Source: Fimbriimonadia bacterium
Lineage (GTDB): Bacteria; Armatimonadota; Fimbriimonadia; Fimbriimonadales; Fimbriimonadaceae
Length of the DNA: 5,826 nt
NCBI GenBank assembly: GCA_029824495.1
Contig: JALGXY010000473.1
Span: 1 to 5,826 of the forward strand
Direction of reading: 5' to 3'
Below are positions 5,365-5,826 of this stretch, in pieces; the stretch's first letter is position 1; each line of letters starts with the position of its first letter. The notes below the pieces were generated by a model that was not told the DNA's origin, did no database searches, and saw only the letters and a list, made by a program, of their open reading frames with translations. The position numbers were made by a program, and so were the translations under genes.

Positions 5365-5826
5365 ATGGCACTGACAGCCTTGGTCGCAGCAGCAGCGCTT
5401 GCGACAGCCGGCTCCACAACGCTCAACCCGACAGACGACCTCTGGATCTATCCCCACGCACCCGATCAGGTTTCTGATGAATACCTGAGATGCTGGGGCA
5501 GTGATCAGGGCGCAGTAGGCGACGTCGGAGAGTTTGCAATGAGCTTCTCTTTCTCGGTCATGCGGTTTAAGCTTCCCAAAGATCTGGGCACCATAAAATC
5601 GGCCAAGCTCGTGCTGATGTCCTTCCATGACATCAGCTATTCCGGCGATGAGGCGATTGCAAACCCGATCGAAGCGAGAGCCGCATCAGGCCAGTTCGAC
5701 GAGGACAACTGGGACAAAGCGAACTCAAAAAAGGTCGCTCCCAGCAAGGACAAGGCAACGATCTACGGCAAGGCTGGAGTCAAACCGCCTGCCAACGATG
5801 ATCCGTTCAAAATTGAGATCAACCTG
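5365..5826 (+). CDS. Secreted protein with DNRLRE-like beta domain (3' partial)
   Basis: 154 codons are visible and the frame is still open at the right edge. An in-frame TAG at 5353-5355 makes the ATG at 5365 the earliest start. There is no Shine-Dalgarno; instead TAGAAT ends 6 nt before the ATG, suggesting a leaderless mRNA. Residues 2-16 are an Ala/Leu-rich hydrophobic stretch that looks like an export signal, but the n-region has no Lys or Arg, which is unusual. What follows resembles the DNRLRE type of extracellular beta-sandwich: D-D-L-W-I-Y near the start, the F-S-V-M-R-F-K-L-P strand at ~63-71 leading to I-K-S-A-K-L-V-L, and the later F-D-E-D-N-W (111-116), where the family has its W-x-E/T element. 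Such domains occur in large surface or secreted proteins of environmental bacteria, so more domains or an anchor may lie beyond the window. It diverges from mutS2 across 95 bp; no functional link to mutS2 is apparent. The family assignment is tentative. Confidence 0.7.
   Translation, partial: MALTALVAAAALATAGSTTLNPTDDLWIYPHAPDQVSDEYLRCWGSDQGAVGDVGEFAMSFSFSVMRFKLPKDLGTIKSAKLVLMSFHDISYSGDEAIANPIEARAASGQFDEDNWDKANSKKVAPSKDKATIYGKAGVKPPANDDPFKIEINL

Noticed and set aside
5270..5419. 50-codon N-terminal extension of MutS2 to an upstream start
   Set aside because: MutS2 proteins begin at the M-H-A-L-K-V-L-E-F position. The extension has no family similarity and overlaps the signal-peptide region of the divergent gene.
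5173..5628. 151-codon minus-strand frame spanning the mutS2/secreted-protein divergent region
   Set aside because: It crosses the promoter region and overlaps two better supported genes in other frames, with no domain pattern.

Overview
This window looks like an ordinary chromosomal stretch from a free-living bacterium with moderately high G+C. I found no mobile element, CRISPR array, rRNA or tRNA, and no recognisable defence system. The protein types are a MutS2 ATPase, lipoproteins, a pseudopilin-like 'YSTGPDG' tail, and a DNRLRE-like secreted protein in a genome that appears to use leaderless TANNNT promoters. Together they fit an environmental lineage such as Armatimonadota (Fimbriimonadia-like) or Planctomycetota. 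That assignment is an impression from protein style and is low confidence.

Layout, left to right. (1) Positions 3-755, plus strand: the 3' part of a probable lipoprotein, cut by the window edge almost exactly at its lipobox cysteine, with a pseudopilin-like C-terminal tail. (2) Positions 752-1990, minus: a membrane protein with a small helical N-terminal module, four membrane segments and a divergent class III nucleotidyl cyclase domain. Its stop codon overlaps that of gene 1 (shared TTAG). (3) Positions 2060-2863, minus: a lipoprotein with 20 consecutive glycines right after the lipobox and two predicted beta domains. (4) Positions 2939-5269, minus: full-length mutS2, whose Smr nuclease-type motif is altered (LDLRG to LHLRM). 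(5) Positions 5365-5826, plus, running off the right edge: a secreted protein with a DNRLRE-like beta domain, divergent from mutS2.

The three minus-strand genes are co-directional, mutS2 then lipoprotein then cyclase, with gaps of 75 and 69 bp, but they are probably not one simple operon. A strong intrinsic-terminator hairpin sits between mutS2 and the lipoprotein, and the cyclase has its own TAGAAT box. Three of the five genes (cyclase, mutS2, secreted protein) have a TAGAAT or TACAAT hexamer 6-8 nt before the start codon. That is where a -10 element would lie if transcripts began at or beside the start codon. Only the poly-Gly lipoprotein has a conventional Shine-Dalgarno at normal spacing.

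The main points for a second look are the non-canonical catalytic residues of the cyclase, the altered Smr motif of MutS2, the terminator hairpin ending 12 nt before a start codon, and the recurrent near-leaderless promoter arrangement. I see no functional link among the neighbours beyond three envelope or secreted proteins around a ribosome/DNA-maintenance ATPase.
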